This document shows positions 42,072-50,691 of a DNA stretch of 64,000 nt, one piece after another. The stretch spans positions 124,001 to 188,000 of the forward strand of contig CAWGWA010000008.1 of assembly GCA_963826105.1 (NCBI GenBank), given 5' to 3'. The notes beneath the pieces are model-generated. The model saw nothing but the letters and a program-made list of their open reading frames with translations, ran no database searches and was not told the origin of the DNA. This DNA comes from WHTI01 sp963826105 (GTDB taxonomy: Bacteria; Actinomycetota; CADDZG01; WHSQ01). Position 1 is the first letter of the stretch. The number at the start of each line of letters is the position of its first letter. Both the position numbers and the translations under genes were made by a program.

Positions 42072-43307
42072 CGATCGAACTGGAACTAGTTGGTCGACAC
42101 GATCTTGCCGCGCCGACCTCGCGGCCGGCCGGGCGGCGGCCGCGACTTCATCGGCGGTGTCCACGTGCGATTCCCCGGCGCACCCCCGAGCGAAATAGCC
42201 GTGGAAGGTCTTCAGATAATGGTGATGGGGACAGAGCCAATCGAGGTTGTCGAGCTTGGTGTCGCCCGGATCCCCGTTGATGTGATCGATCTCGAGATGC
42301 CGCTTGTTGCCACACCCCGGCACCGCACAGATGCGCCCACGGGCGATCAGCGAGCGCCGCACCCGGGCCGGGATCGTTCGCTCCAGCCCGGCGATCGTCT
42401 TGATGTCGGCTTCCGTCACTGACTAGGGGAGAGACGTAGGCATCCATCGCCATCGCCTGAGCGATGATCGCCGGCACCGGCCCGACTCCCTGGATCTCGC
42501 AGGTCTCGCCCTCGAGCACCTCACCCCGGACCAATGCGGCGTGGTCGACCACCACATGGATCATCGAGTCGGCGCCTCTCCCCGCCGGGGCCTCATCGCA
42601 ATCACGGGAGTGCTGCGCGATTCGACCAGAGCATCGGACAGGTTGGCGTCGTCCCCGTTCCGCACTCCCTGGCGGGCGTTCTCATAACGGATCCGCTCGG
42701 CGACCGGCTTGAGCGCCGCGAGCACGGCTGCTCCCGCATCCGGAGTCAGCAACGCGTCCAGCCGGAAGGCCCCGTCTGGATCACTCCAGTGCCGCAACCG
42801 TCGACGCTTCCTGATGTCCTCATAGCGAGCCTTCTCGTCGGGAAGCGCCGCCGCGCGCACTCGAGCGCAGGTATCTCTGAGTGAGGCCAGGTCTTCCGTC
42901 GCCGCCGCCTTCAGCAGTTGCTTCTCGGCTCTTGGAGCCGCAGATGCGGCCGAAGCGACTTCCTTGACCTGTACCTCCGACAGTTTCCCGGCGCGGAAGC
43001 TCCTGTCCACCGACGGAAGCTCCTTGAGCGCCTCGGCGGTCTTGAGAACCCCGAGTGCCTGGCCCACCGATGTGCCTGTGGCCTTGGCCATCCAGTTGGC
43101 GGCGCTTCTCTCACCGGAGGAGCGCCAGGCCCCCGACTCGGCGACCTTCCGTGCTGCCAGCGCCTTGATGGCCGCGCACTTGCGCTCGAGGACCGTGGAC
43201 CGTTCGAGGAGCGTCTTGGCGTCCCTGGAGTCGAGAACCTCGGGCTCCAGCTTCGCCAGAACCTCATCGATCCGGGCCTCGGCGGTATCCAGCGTTCTAT
43301 CGAACAT
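42072..43307 (-). pseudogene. DUF222/HNH endonuclease gene, broken into several frames
   Basis: The three pieces of a 13E12-type DUF222/HNH protein lie in order but in different frames. From ATG 43307 the DUF222 part runs to TGA at 42561. It resumes in another frame at 42564 (MIHVVVDHAALVRGEVLEG ... AYVSPLVSD), then shifts again near 42425 into LERTIPARVRRSLIARG, CAVPGCGNKRHLEIDHING and LCPHHHYLKTFHGY, the HNH nuclease motif with zinc Cys. The final frame has no stop before entering the antisense of acyP. At least two shifts are needed, one of them possibly a genuine ATGA overlap. Such genes are typically multi-copy in actinobacteria. I judge it decayed; exact 3' end unknown. Confidence 0.75.
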
Positions 43308-43314
43308 GCCCACG

Positions 43315-43320
43315 ACACTA
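43315..43320 (-). promoter_or_regulatory. Candidate leaderless -10 box of the HNH gene
   Basis: TAGTGT on the minus strand, 7 nt before the ATG at 43307. Confidence 0.35.
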
Positions 43321-43386
43321 AGGAGGGGGTGCGACACGAGACGCCCTTTTCGCGCTCTAGGGGGGCCCAGATCGGGGGTCTTCTTG

Positions 43387-44868
43387 CTACTTGAGCGAGA
43401 CCCAGACCGACTTCGTCTGCGTGTACGTCTCGATCGAGTGCATCCCTAGTTCGCGGCCGAAGCCGGACTGCTTGTAGCCGCCGAATGAAACCGATGGGTC
43501 GTACTGGCCCGCGGTGTTGATCCAGACGGTCCCGGCCTTGATGCCCTTCGCGACTCGGTGCGCTTTCGAGAGATCGCTGGTCCAGACCGCGGAGGCGAGT
43601 CCGTAGACGGTGTCGTTCGCGACCGCGATCGCCTCGTCCACGTCGGCGACCTCGATGACCGCCGCGACCGGACCGAAGATCTCCTCCTGGGCGATCCGCA
43701 TGTCGTTCTTCACGCCGGCGAAGACGGTCGGCTGAACGAAGTAGCCGTCGCCGAGGTCTGTCGCTCGCTCTCCACCGGTTACGACCTCGGCCCCCTCGTC
43801 CTTGCCGATGTCGATGTAGCCGGTGACCCGGTCCATCTGTTCCTGCGAGACGACCGGACCCATGCCGGTGGACTCGTCGAGCCCCGGGCCCAACTTCATC
43901 GCCTGGGTCGCCTCGACCATGGAGGCGACGAACTCGTCGTGGACCGAACTCTCGACCAAGATGCGGGTGCCCGCGGTGCACACCTGACCCGAGTTGAGGA
44001 AGACGCCCATCATCGAACCCTTCGAAGCGCGCTTCAGGTTGGCGTCGGCGAACACGATGTTCGGTGACTTGCCTCCGAGCTCCAATGATGTGCGCTTCAG
44101 GTTCCCGGCCGATGCCTCGAGGATCTTGCGACCGACCTCGGTCGAGCCGGTGAACGCAACCTTGTCGACGTCCATGTGAGCCGCGAGCGCAGCGCCGGCC
44201 TCGGGGCCGAGACCGGTGACCACGTTGACGACCCCTTCGGGTACTCCTGCTTCGAGACACAGTTCACCCAGACGGATCGCAGTGAGAGGGGTCTGCTCGG
44301 CAGGCTTGAGCACCACGGTGTTGCCGCAGGCAAGCGCCGGAGCGACCTTCCAGACAGCCATCACGAGCGGGAAGTTCCACGGGATGATCCCTCCGCAGAC
44401 ACCTAGCGGTTCGCGGAGCGAGTAGACCAGCATGTCGTCGGCGCTCGGGTTGGTCTCGCCGAAGATCTTGGTCGGCCAGCCCGAGTAGTAGCGGAAGACC
44501 TCGCTCGCCATCCACATCTCGCCCGAGGCGACGCTTACCGGCTTCCCCGAGTCGAGCGACTCGAGTTGGGTCAGTTCGGGGATGTTGCGCTTGATGAGCT
44601 CGCCGATCTTGAACAGGACCTCGGAGCGTTTCCCGGGACGCAATCCGGTCCAGCGACGGTCCTCGAAGGCTTCGCGCGCCGCGGCGACGGCATTGTCGAT
44701 ATCGGCCGCGGCCCCCCTCGGGGCCTGTGTGAAGACCCGTCCGGTAGAGGGGTCGTAGACGTCGAACGTCTCCCCCGAGGCGGCCTCGACCCCGGCCCCC
44801 CCGATCAGGAGCTTCGGTCCGGACTCGACGAACTTCGTTACCTCGGGAAGCACCTCGAGCTGTGCCAT
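43387..44868 (-). CDS. NAD(P)-dependent aldehyde dehydrogenase
   Basis: 493 residues, full-length ALDH. Catalytic Cys297 lies in NSGQVCTAG, general base Glu263 in LELGGKSPN; the NAD-site segments IIPWNFPL and FTGSTEVG are intact. The closest families are betaine-aldehyde / phenylacetaldehyde-type dehydrogenases. In this genomic setting phenylacetaldehyde oxidation to feed the paa pathway is possible but not shown. Strong AAGGAGG before the ATG at 44868. Confidence 0.9.
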   Translation of the reverse strand: MAQLEVLPEVTKFVESGPKLLIGGAGVEAASGETFDVYDPSTGRVFTQAPRGAAADIDNAVAAAREAFEDRRWTGLRPGKRSEVLFKIGELIKRNIPELTQLESLDSGKPVSVASGEMWMASEVFRYYSGWPTKIFGETNPSADDMLVYSLREPLGVCGGIIPWNFPLVMAVWKVAPALACGNTVVLKPAEQTPLTAIRLGELCLEAGVPEGVVNVVTGLGPEAGAALAAHMDVDKVAFTGSTEVGRKILEASAGNLKRTSLELGGKSPNIVFADANLKRASKGSMMGVFLNSGQVCTAGTRILVESSVHDEFVASMVEATQAMKLGPGLDESTGMGPVVSQEQMDRVTGYIDIGKDEGAEVVTGGERATDLGDGYFVQPTVFAGVKNDMRIAQEEIFGPVAAVIEVADVDEAIAVANDTVYGLASAVWTSDLSKAHRVAKGIKAGTVWINTAGQYDPSVSFGGYKQSGFGRELGMHSIETYTQTKSVWVSLK

Positions 44869-44943
44869 GGGGTCCTCCTTGACCGTCTCATCGCGATGAA
44901 TGAACTAGTTCGGTCGTCCACCCTAAAGGAGAGACGCCGCCGG

Positions 44944-45780
44944 CTAGTTCGACGCGAAGGCGTTGTAGGCGCCGTCGATCACCGGTCCCCAGGAGTCGTA
45001 GCTCGCTTCGAAGTCCTCCGGCGGGTTGTGCTCGGCCGACATGACCAACGAAGCACCGTCCTGCCTGATGCCCACGAACAGCTGACCGTAGAGCGGCATC
45101 GATCCCTGGGAGTCGACCCACAGAGCCTGGTAGTCGACGACCGCAGCCGAGACCATCGACCCGAACGGCTGGATCGGCGACACCGGACTGAGCTCGAGTT
45201 GGCTGTAGTTCTCCGCCGGGAGGATGTCCGTCACGATCTGGCTGAGTAGCGCACCAGCGTCGGTGGAGGGATCCTCCTGCCCGACGATCGCGTAGACCCA
45301 CGATCCATTGTCATCTCCAAGAAGGACATCGATATCGCCCTCGCCGAGCACACTCCATCCGCCCGGTACGGGGATCGTGACGATGCCTCCGCCGAGGGTG
45401 ACCCCGTCACCCGGAGGAGGTGGCGACGGTGCCGTCGTCTCCTGTGGGGTCGGTTCGGTCGTCTCCGACGGGGTCGGTTCGGTGTTTCCGACCGGGGTTG
45501 GGTTGAGGATGCCCGAGCCGCCTTCGCCCGGAGCGGCGACGTTCTTGTCGTCGTCACCACCGCCACTGGCCATCGCGCCGATGAGTCCGCCGATACCACC
45601 CACGACGATGACGCCGGCAACGATCATGGCGATCGTCTTCTGCTTGCCCGACTTGAAGGGTCCCCCGCCAGACGGAGGCCCTCCGGTTCCTGCGGCGGCT
45701 ACGGGTGGTGGCGCCGCGGCTCCGGTCTGGGTAGCCGGCATCGGCGCGGTGGTGTCAGGGGTTGGGGTCTGGTCGCTCAT
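44944..45780 (-). CDS. Membrane-anchored protein with Pro/Thr-rich linker and extracytoplasmic domain
   Basis: 278 residues. A short Pro/Ala/Gly-rich cytoplasmic part is followed by a transmembrane helix (TIAMIVAGVIVVGGIGGLIG, ~49-68), a Pro/Thr/Glu-rich linker with repeated TPxETTEPTP units, and a globular extracytoplasmic domain of about 160 residues. That domain (VTIPVPGGWSVLGEGDIDVLL) is not one I can name. The ATG overlaps the stop of the PrsW-like gene (ATGA), so the two proteins are probably made together. A substrate or partner of that protease is an attractive guess. Confidence 0.7.
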   Translation of the reverse strand: MSDQTPTPDTTAPMPATQTGAAAPPPVAAAGTGGPPSGGGPFKSGKQKTIAMIVAGVIVVGGIGGLIGAMASGGGDDDKNVAAPGEGGSGILNPTPVGNTEPTPSETTEPTPQETTAPSPPPPGDGVTLGGGIVTIPVPGGWSVLGEGDIDVLLGDDNGSWVYAIVGQEDPSTDAGALLSQIVTDILPAENYSQLELSPVSPIQPFGSMVSAAVVDYQALWVDSQGSMPLYGQLFVGIRQDGASLVMSAEHNPPEDFEASYDSWGPVIDGAYNAFASN

Positions 45781-46976
45781 GCCGCACCCCCTTCCGACGT
45801 GGAGCGGATATCTCGGCGCGCCTGGTGGGACGTCGACCGCACCGAGGTCCCGCACGCGATGCAGAAGAGCGAACCGGGTAGGAGCATGTTCTCGCACTCG
45901 GGACAGAAGGTTTCGGTCCCCGTCTCCCTGAAGGTGTGGTGGTCGCGGACGGCATCTTCGACCGCCGCTTCGAGCAGCGCGTGCTGGAGGCTTACCCGCA
46001 CTCGGATCACGAGGATGCCGAGGATGACGAGACCCCAGAGAAGGCCGAGAACCTGACCGAAGGGTGCGTAGGCGAACAACCGAACGCCGAGCCAGTACAC
46101 GACGTTCATCCCCGCAGCGAACGCGAAGTTCGCAACGTAGTGCCCGGTGAACCCGTCGTAACCCTCTCCCTTGCCGGAGAAAGCACCGACAGAGATGCCC
46201 GAAGCGGTCCCGTAGATCAGGGACTTCACGACCATGAGGTTCACGATCACAACGACCCACGAGGACAGACCGGCCGTGGTTCGGAACTCGCTCGACGTGA
46301 ACACGGACCAGAACACGACGATCGTTTCGAACGCGGCGTAAGCCGTTCCGGCCGCAACGCCGAAGGTCAAGCCGTCGATCATGTCGTCGAACTCGGGGCG
46401 CCTGGCCAGCAAGCAACCGAAGAGGTTCTTTACGACTTCAGCGACGATAGGAAGCAGCACCGCGAAGATCAGGAGTGCAGGAACCGACAGTGTGCCGAAG
46501 CCACCTCTCGTGCCGCTACCGGCAACGAAGGTGCTGAACTCGGACTCGAATACCCACCGGAAGAAGACCAGCGACACCAATGTCGCGAGCACCCCGGTGG
46601 CGAAGAAGAGGCCCAGAACGACCGGTACGGGGGCGTCTTCCCAAAGGTTGACGTCGTAGATGTAAACCAGGTAGGCGATCGGGATCAGGAACGCGGCCGA
46701 TGCGATCGCGATGGACAGGATCCCGAGGGCCGTAGCTCCCACGATGAGGAGGGCGCTGATGATCATCGCCCAGCGGTAGTTGTCGGCCGTCTCGCGGTTC
46801 GTATGCGGCATGATCGTCGAGATGAGAGCGAACTGATTGACGCCCTCGGACGACTGAACGACGTAGGAGTTGTTCCGTCCGTGCTTGGAGGAGTCGACGC
46901 GCTTCAAGGCATGACCGCACCTGTAGCAGAACTGCGCCACCTCTGGATTGGTGGTGGAGCATTCAGGGCACTGCAA
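45777..46976 (-). CDS. PrsW-like intramembrane protease with two zinc ribbons
   Basis: 399 residues. An N-terminal zinc ribbon (MQCPEC, CYRCG at 17-21) is followed by eight or so transmembrane helices and a C-terminal zinc ribbon (CPEC, CIACG). The membrane core carries PrsW/CPBP-like motifs: E180 and K183 in PIVAEVVKNL, FDDMIDGLTFG at 196-206, and E217 in AAFETIV. PrsW proteases cut anti-sigma factors in the membrane. The start is TTG 46976 with AGGAGG 5 nt upstream. It is divergent from the metallopeptidase operon and shares the 13-bp inverted repeat with it. Confidence 0.75.
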   Translation of the reverse strand: MQCPECSTTNPEVAQFCYRCGHALKRVDSSKHGRNNSYVVQSSEGVNQFALISTIMPHTNRETADNYRWAMIISALLIVGATALGILSIAIASAAFLIPIAYLVYIYDVNLWEDAPVPVVLGLFFATGVLATLVSLVFFRWVFESEFSTFVAGSGTRGGFGTLSVPALLIFAVLLPIVAEVVKNLFGCLLARRPEFDDMIDGLTFGVAAGTAYAAFETIVVFWSVFTSSEFRTTAGLSSWVVVIVNLMVVKSLIYGTASGISVGAFSGKGEGYDGFTGHYVANFAFAAGMNVVYWLGVRLFAYAPFGQVLGLLWGLVILGILVIRVRVSLQHALLEAAVEDAVRDHHTFRETGTETFCPECENMLLPGSLFCIACGTSVRSTSHQARRDIRSTSEGGAA

Positions 46977-47044
46977 ACTGACCTCCTAGTTGGACCACTT
47001 ATCTGGATCCCGGATAGTGAAGACTGATTACTCGCGGAGCACCT

Positions 47045-47121
47045 TGTCAATGACCTTGGCGAAATGACTTGGCGGACCCGTTCGGCCTCGGCCGCCGGAT
47101 ATAAGGCAAAGGTCATTGACA
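47045..47121. promoter_or_regulatory. Symmetric 13-bp inverted repeat with outward TTGACA boxes
   Basis: TGTCAATGACCTT (47045-47057) and AAGGTCATTGACA (47109-47121) are perfect inverted copies 51 bp apart, in the region between the divergent PrsW-like and M4-peptidase genes. Read outward, each arm ends in TTGACA, a perfect -35 hexamer. Each arm is itself near-palindromic (TGTCA-A-TGACC), so it may equally be a repressor or activator half-site. I could not find matching -10 boxes at 16-18 bp. Confidence 0.6.
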
Positions 47122-47150
47122 GGACCGAAGCCGGTACCGAAACTCAGCCT

Positions 47151-50015
47151 GTGTCACCAACCGTCTCCCGACGCGCTTTCACCTTGATCGTGGCCCTGGC
47201 GGCCATGGTCCTTCTGTCCGCGTGCGACCAGGAACCCTCCTTCGGCTCGGACGGCGGGGAGCCCCAGACGTTGATCGCGTCGACCACCTGGATCCAGAGC
47301 GCCGAGGACGCCGAGACACAGCCTCGCCTGGCGGAGCTGCAGGACGCCATCGAAGACCTGCGGTCGGCAACTTCGTCCGGCTGGGTGGGGACCCAGGACG
47401 ACATCACCGGCTATCTGACCGAGCTCTCGGGGGGGCGCTACTTCGCCGACCAAGGAGCCGATTCGCTTTCCGTCGTCGAGTCGTTCCTCGATGAGTACGG
47501 AACCAGGCTTTTCGGAGTTGGGTTCGAAGGCCTCGAGTTCACCGACGAAGAGGCTCCCGACGAGAACGGCTCCAGCGTGATCCGGGCCCAGCAGGTCTTC
47601 GAAGGGATCCCCGTGCTGGACGGAACCATGATCGTCACCATCGGAGACGCCGCTAACGAACCCCGCCTGAATGCCGTCGGGGGCCGCGTCTTCGCCGATG
47701 TCGCGGTGGATACCGAGCCAACCTTCCCCCCGAATAAAGCCACGCAAGAAGCTGAACGGCTCTCCGGGGCGACCGCGCAGGGAACGCCGCGCTTGGTGAT
47801 CATGCCGGGGGCCGGGGGCCAACTCGCGTGGGAGGTCGTCGTTGTCGGCGCCGACCAAGACGAGGACGAGATGACGCTTGCCGACGGCATCTACTTCATC
47901 AGCGCGACCAACGGCGACCTCTTGAACGTGCGGCCGGGCTCGGCGCATGCCCACGCGCTCCCCGCCTTCGGACCGGGGGTTGCTTCCTCGAAGTCGGGCT
48001 CAGGGAAGATCGGTTCGTTGCTCGCACAGAACCAGTCTCCCAGCGACTCGATAGTCGTAACCGGGGACAACCCGATCGGCGGCACGCTCCATGCCAACGG
48101 AGCATTGATCGAGGGTGGCCTTGTCGCCTTGATCGACACGACCGTTCCCACCTACGACCCGGCGACCGGCAACGGCGGCATCTATACGTACGATGCAGGG
48201 GGCAGCGACGACGAGTCTCAACTGCCGGGCCAGCTAGTCACCTCGAACAGCGACCGGATCGACGACCCCGAGGCGATCGCCGGGCAATCGCTGAGTCGCT
48301 ACGTCTACGACTACTACGCGGAGTTGGGGCGCGCGTCGTGGGACGGTCAGGGTGGTTCGCTGATCTCCACGGTCAACTTCGGCGGCGGCGACTTCTGCAA
48401 CGCCTTCTTCTCGTCTTCGCTCCAGCCGCCGCAGATGGTCTATGGGAATCCATGCGAGGCCGGTGGCGCCCCCGCCGAGATCTCCACGGTCGAGATCGAT
48501 ACTGCCGGTCACGAGATCACGCATGGCGTTACCGACACATCCGCGGGTCTCATCTACTCCGGACAATCGGGAGCCCTCAACGAAAGCTTCTCCGACTATT
48601 TCGGGAACGTCATCGGTAATCGCCTGAAAACGAGCGACACCGCCGAGGTGTTCGAGGGTGGCTGTACGGGGTTCACGGAGCCGACAGTGATGTGCCGGCC
48701 GAACCCCGAAGGCGGTCTGTCGCTTCGCTACATGCTGACCGGCAACACCTTCGAGGACTACCTCTACATCCTCAACTCGCCGCACCGACTCAACCTGCTC
48801 GGCGTCAACCAGGACAACGGTGGGGTTCACCTCAACTCATCGATCTGGAACAACGCGCTGTGGAGCATCCGTGCGAGGCTCGCCCAGATCGACGGCGCCA
48901 GTGGCAACGACTCCAAACTCGCAGCTGACTTCGACAAGATCGTCTACGCCGCTCTGACTCGGAAACTTGGTCCGTCGGCAGGGTTCCTGAATGCACGCAC
49001 CGCGATCGAAGAAACCACGGTCGAGGCGGGGGCCGATCCTGCGATCCTGCGTGTCGTCCAGGAGACCTTCGACTTCAACAAGATCTGCGCCGGCTGCGCG
49101 GACCCGACCCCGGGTCCCGGAGTGATCGTCAGCAGCGCGCCGCAGACCCAGCTCGCACCCAGCGTCGCCGGGGATCAGATCGCGTGGCTCGACCTCAATG
49201 AAGGGGACGGCATCTTTGGATTCCCGGCACAGGCCGGCGTGGGGAAGGATCCAGCGAACCTCTCTGCAACCCCGGAAACCGCTCAGGTCGTCTTCGCCGG
49301 TAACACCGTGGTCACGCTCGAGCTCCCTGGAACGATCGCCAGGTACGAAGGAGGCGTCAAGGAGTCTGTGGACGAGATCGGTTTCTCCACGCTGGTCGCC
49401 GGGATCGGTGGCTCCGATGCCGGAGCGGCGTGGATATCGATGGAGAACGGAACGGTCAAGTTCATGGATCCCGCGGGCTCCGTGACCGCGGCCGACCTTC
49501 CGAACCTCGGCGGAGCCGAAGTTATCTCGGTTGGAACCGGTGACGGCGCCGTAGCCCTGGGCACGGATGCCGGTTCGGTCTTCGTGTGGCAGCCGGGCGG
49601 CGAGGTTGCCGAGCTCGGGGCGATGCCGGGAGCGGTGATGTCGATCGGCGCCTTCGGAGAGAACGTCATCGCGGTGGACGACACCGGGACCGCGGCCGTC
49701 TTCAACGCCTCGACCGGTTCGGTCACCGAGGTGTCACAGGACGCCATCCCCTTCGGTGCGGCGATGAACGCGGACTACGCGGTCTGGACCAACAGCCAGG
49801 GAGAACTGGGAGGGGGCGTGGCCCGCAGCGAGGGGGCCGCCTTCCCGGACACCGACCTCTACATGTACAGCTTCGCCACCGGCACGATCTACGACCTGCT
49901 CCCCCAACGGGGCCAGCAGGGCTTCCCAGCACTGTCCGGAGATCGCCTCGTGTGGCAGGACTCGGTCTTCGGCGGGGACGACATCCTCACCGCAACCATC
50001 CCTTCCGGCCTGTAA
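47151..50015 (+). CDS. Secreted M4 (thermolysin-like) metallopeptidase lipoprotein with C-terminal propeller-like region
   Basis: About 954 residues. An RR-containing signal peptide (SRRAFTLIVALAAMVLLSAC) ends in a lipobox. A FTP/PepSY-like propeptide region follows to about residue 250. The peptidase domain has HEITHGV near residue 453, the third zinc ligand Glu in ALNESFSDYFG near 475 and the catalytic His in GGVHLNSSIWNNALW near 558, matching thermolysin-family order. The last 290 residues contain repeated short strands (GDQIAWLD, GDGAVALG, GENVIAVDD, NADYAVWT) suggesting a beta-propeller. The start at GTG 47151 puts the signal at the N terminus; ATG 47064 is an alternative. Heads a three-gene operon. 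Confidence 0.8.
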   Translation: MSPTVSRRAFTLIVALAAMVLLSACDQEPSFGSDGGEPQTLIASTTWIQSAEDAETQPRLAELQDAIEDLRSATSSGWVGTQDDITGYLTELSGGRYFADQGADSLSVVESFLDEYGTRLFGVGFEGLEFTDEEAPDENGSSVIRAQQVFEGIPVLDGTMIVTIGDAANEPRLNAVGGRVFADVAVDTEPTFPPNKATQEAERLSGATAQGTPRLVIMPGAGGQLAWEVVVVGADQDEDEMTLADGIYFISATNGDLLNVRPGSAHAHALPAFGPGVASSKSGSGKIGSLLAQNQSPSDSIVVTGDNPIGGTLHANGALIEGGLVALIDTTVPTYDPATGNGGIYTYDAGGSDDESQLPGQLVTSNSDRIDDPEAIAGQSLSRYVYDYYAELGRASWDGQGGSLISTVNFGGGDFCNAFFSSSLQPPQMVYGNPCEAGGAPAEISTVEIDTAGHEITHGVTDTSAGLIYSGQSGALNESFSDYFGNVIGNRLKTSDTAEVFEGGCTGFTEPTVMCRPNPEGGLSLRYMLTGNTFEDYLYILNSPHRLNLLGVNQDNGGVHLNSSIWNNALWSIRARLAQIDGASGNDSKLAADFDKIVYAALTRKLGPSAGFLNARTAIEETTVEAGADPAILRVVQETFDFNKICAGCADPTPGPGVIVSSAPQTQLAPSVAGDQIAWLDLNEGDGIFGFPAQAGVGKDPANLSATPETAQVVFAGNTVVTLELPGTIARYEGGVKESVDEIGFSTLVAGIGGSDAGAAWISMENGTVKFMDPAGSVTAADLPNLGGAEVISVGTGDGAVALGTDAGSVFVWQPGGEVAELGAMPGAVMSIGAFGENVIAVDDTGTAAVFNASTGSVTEVSQDAIPFGAAMNADYAVWTNSQGELGGGVARSEGAAFPDTDLYMYSFATGTIYDLLPQRGQQGFPALSGDRLVWQDSVFGGDDILTATIPSGL

Positions 50016-50034
50016 GTCGACCTCGGTAACCGAC

Positions 50035-50691
50035 ATGACCACCGAGGCCGACAGAGGCGCATCCCCCGGGCTTCGGATCGTCATCGCCGTGCTCATCGCG
50101 GCCACATCCGTGCTCGGTGCGGTGGCCGCGTGGAGGGCCTCGGTTGCCAGCAACTACGCGACCGACACCGAGCGGAAGGCCTTCGACGATGAGGTTGCCC
50201 GCGAGCGCGCCCGAGCGGCGGTACTCAACTCGCTGGACGCGACCTTCTCGAGCTACATCCGCAGCGAAGAGGAGCGGAAACGCGCCGAGGAGCTCCGTAG
50301 CAAAGCCAAGACGGTTAGCGGTTCGGGGAGAGCACAACTCCTTGCCGAGGCGGAGGCATTTGACAGTCTTGCGGACATCAACATATCGGGCATCAGGGTC
50401 GATTCCCTGCGCCCCGATGGAACCCTGGACCTCGAGAGGGCCTTCGAGATCGAGTGGAATCAGGCGCAGCGCGCGGAAGACCTTGACCCCGAACCCGACT
50501 TCATCGCGGCCGATGATGCGTTGGAGAAATCCGAGCAACTCATCGGGCTGACCGCTCTCATGATCGCGGCTGCATTCTTCCTCACCCTTGCGGAGATCTC
50601 CAAGACGCTCGCTCACCGCTTGTACTTCTTCGGGGGCACTGGTGTCGTGATGATCGCCTCGGTTCTGCTGGTTCTGGTGGAGATGGCATGA
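50035..50691 (+). CDS. Membrane protein with coiled-coil stretch, unrecognised
   Basis: 218 residues: an N-terminal transmembrane helix (~14-33), a charged helical region likely to form a coiled coil (~40-110, ERARAAVLNSLDATFSSYIRSEE), and two C-terminal transmembrane helices (~165-185, 192-215). I do not recognise the family. ATGA overlap with the next gene and a 19-bp gap from the peptidase gene show it belongs to that operon. The first half of the following TPR protein has a similar layout, suggesting that they interact. Confidence 0.65.
   Translation: MTTEADRGASPGLRIVIAVLIAATSVLGAVAAWRASVASNYATDTERKAFDDEVARERARAAVLNSLDATFSSYIRSEEERKRAEELRSKAKTVSGSGRAQLLAEAEAFDSLADINISGIRVDSLRPDGTLDLERAFEIEWNQAQRAEDLDPEPDFIAADDALEKSEQLIGLTALMIAAAFFLTLAEISKTLAHRLYFFGGTGVVMIASVLLVLVEMA

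Noticed and set aside
42911..44260. Long open frame (449 codons) continuing from the aldehyde dehydrogenase region into the HNH gene
   Set aside because: Arginine-rich out-of-frame shadow of two clear genes; no family motif in its first half.
47064..47066. ATG start for the metallopeptidase
   Set aside because: It would put 37 residues before the signal peptide; GTG 47151 places the RR motif at the N terminus. Kept only as an alternative.
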